Assembly: GCA_002083775.1 (NCBI GenBank)
Contig: MTEI01000003.1
Span: forward strand, 186,001 to 250,000
Source: Rhodoferax ferrireducens
GTDB taxonomy: Bacteria > Pseudomonadota > Gammaproteobacteria > Burkholderiales > Burkholderiaceae_C
DNA: 64,000 nucleotides
Direction of reading: 5' to 3'
Notes under the pieces: generated by a model
Database searches by the model: none
Seen by the model: the letters and a program-made list of their open reading frames with translations, nothing else
Told to the model about the DNA's origin: nothing
Translations under genes and position numbers: made by a program
Part shown: in pieces, positions 62,681-64,000 of the stretch
How the letters are laid out: each line of letters opens with the position of its first letter
How positions within the stretch are numbered: the stretch's first letter is position 1

Positions 62681-64000
62681 ATGGACGATCTCAAGAAAAA
62701 AACACTTCAAGGCCTACTGTACCTGGGTGTCGGCAAAGGCGCGGGCAAGTTTATCTCGTTCGGCACCACACTGGCGTTGGCACGTATGCTCAGCCCGCAG
62801 GACTATGGCCTGATGGCCCTGGTGATGGTGGTGGTGGGATTTTTGGAGTTTTTCAACGAAATCGGCCTGGGCAGCGCCATCAAACAACGGCCGCAGATCA
62901 CGCCGAGCCAGCTCAACGGGTGTTTCACCCTGTCGTTGCTGATCAGTACGGGGCTCTACGCCGCCTTGTTCCTAGCCAGCCCCGCAATTGCTTCCTACTA
63001 CGATAACGATGCCCTGTCACCGGTGTTACGTTTTATCGGACTGACCTTCGTGATTGGTGCGGCCGTCACTGTCCCTGATGCGCTGATGGCGCGCAACATG
63101 CAGTTCAAGCTGTTTGCAGGGATCGATTTCGTGATGGTCGTGTTGCAAAGCGCGGTCACACTGACACTGGCTTTGCTGGGCCTTGGCGTCTGGGCCCTGG
63201 CTTGGGGCTTCCTCGTGGCGCAGATATTCAAGTCGCTGTGTATTTTTTTCTTTAGCCGATGGCGCCCAAGCAAGTTAGGCGAAGTGTCCGAAGCCTTGAG
63301 CCTGATGCGCTTCGGCGTGACTGTCACCTATTCGCGGCTGACCTGGTACCTCTACAACAACGCTCAGACGCTGATCATCGGCAAGACGCTGGGTGCGCAG
63401 GCAGTGGGCATCTACTCCATGGCTGGCACCCTCTCTTCACTGCCCTCGTCGCACATCACGAGCATGGTGATCCGGGTGGCATCGCCACTTTTTGCCAAGC
63501 TCCAGCATGACCGGCAACGCCTGAATAACACCTTGTTGCGACTGACTTCTGGCATTGCCCTGATCAATTACCCGGTGATTGTGGGCATGGCCATCACCGC
63601 CAGCGAGTTGGTGCCAGTCGTGCTCGGACCACAGTGGCTCGAGGCCACGCTTCCCCTTCAGATACTCTCCCTGATCGGGCTGATCAAATCAGTTGACCCG
63701 TTGTTGACTCAGGCATTGACATCGACTGGTCAAGTCAACGTCACCGCCCGCTACACCACACTTTGTGCGATCACCATCCCGCTGAGTGTCTACATTGGCT
63801 CAGTACAGGGTGGCTTGGCGGGAGCCGCACTGGCCATGGCAGTAGCCTACCCGCTCTCGTCCATCTATCTTTTCATGGCGGTGCGGCGGTATCTTGATCT
63901 GTCGTTGATGCACTACCTGCAGGCCGTGCGTCTTCCGCTCGAAGCTTGCGCCTGGATGGCGGGGATCGTGCTGGGCGGCGGGCAACTGCTCACCATGCTG
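62681..64000 (+). CDS. Polysaccharide flippase, MOP superfamily/WzxC-like (partial, runs off the right edge)
   Basis: An open frame of 440 codons from ATG 62681 to the window end with no stop. It begins MDDLKKKTLQGLLYLGVGKG and continues TTLALARMLSPQDYGLMALV, FFNEIGLGSAIKQRPQITPS, GAQAVGIYSMAGTLSSLPSS and IVGMAITASELVPVVLGPQW, all typical of WzxC-like flippases with about 12-14 membrane helices. It would flip the undecaprenyl-linked repeat unit to the periplasm for the Wzy-type protein at 53.5 kb. Only the last helices are missing. Confidence 0.92.
   Translation, partial: MDDLKKKTLQGLLYLGVGKGAGKFISFGTTLALARMLSPQDYGLMALVMVVVGFLEFFNEIGLGSAIKQRPQITPSQLNGCFTLSLLISTGLYAALFLASPAIASYYDNDALSPVLRFIGLTFVIGAAVTVPDALMARNMQFKLFAGIDFVMVVLQSAVTLTLALLGLGVWALAWGFLVAQIFKSLCIFFFSRWRPSKLGEVSEALSLMRFGVTVTYSRLTWYLYNNAQTLIIGKTLGAQAVGIYSMAGTLSSLPSSHITSMVIRVASPLFAKLQHDRQRLNNTLLRLTSGIALINYPVIVGMAITASELVPVVLGPQWLEATLPLQILSLIGLIKSVDPLLTQALTSTGQVNVTARYTTLCAITIPLSVYIGSVQGGLAGAALAMAVAYPLSSIYLFMAVRRYLDLSLMHYLQAVRLPLEACAWMAGIVLGGGQLLTML

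Overview
The window is a high-GC chromosomal segment that reads as a member of the Comamonadaceae (Burkholderiales, Betaproteobacteria; Rhodoferax/Polaromonas-like). The basis is gene content and gene order: rsmI divergent from yraN-diaA-dolP, pilU-pilT divergent from yggS, mreBCD-mrdA divergent from gatCAB, pyrE divergent from xthA. A short dispersed repeat with an AGCCCTTAT..ATAAGGGCT core, of a kind I associate with this family, is also present. The genus is inference. No rRNA, tRNA, CRISPR array or complete insertion sequence was recognised.

Region by region: 1-6.7 kb holds housekeeping and pilus-retraction genes. 6.7-20.8 kb is an amino-acid catabolism neighbourhood: PutA (proline), arginase and a predicted lysine 6-dehydrogenase/aminoadipate-semialdehyde dehydrogenase pair, interleaved with two Lrp/AsnC regulators, two chemoreceptors and a frameshifted GGDEF-EAL sensor that has a periplasmic solute-binding domain. 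20.8-26.4 kb is mixed: an exonuclease-like unknown, a rhodanese lipoprotein, a GMC oxidoreductase, a TSUP exporter and a diguanylate cyclase. 26.4-41.2 kb is core: cell shape (mreBCD, mrdA), gatCAB, pyrE, xthA, an SDR, a TerC protein, an M48 protease and moaC. 41.2-46.6 kb is accessory: Fic protein, Wzy/PglL-like membrane protein, DUF4143 ATPase and a cluster of intact and decayed PIN toxin-antitoxin genes. 46.6-52.1 kb is an AT-rich island with pilA, its likely oligosaccharyltransferase, a transporter fragment and a QueC-like PP-loop protein. 52.1-64 kb is a surface-polysaccharide cluster (VanZ, O-antigen ligase, two acyltransferases, beta-helix protein, two GT4 glycosyltransferases, deacetylase, methyltransferase and a flippase that runs off the right edge).

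The most unusual signal is the short repeat family (called R1 here). I count 14 copies between 3.4 and 46.7 kb and none to the right. About nine copies lie inside, or form the start of, conserved protein genes, where they are translated without breaking the frame: three in putA, one each in yggS, moaC, a GMC oxidoreductase, a hydroxyacid dehydrogenase and a Wzy-like protein, and one encoding the N-terminus of an M48 protease. Two other repeat families are present, and one of them also has an in-gene copy. Degenerating genes include the GGDEF-EAL gene (one-base frameshift), an antitoxin with a nonsense codon, a vapBC locus reduced by internal deletion, a 30-codon vapC fragment and a permease fragment.
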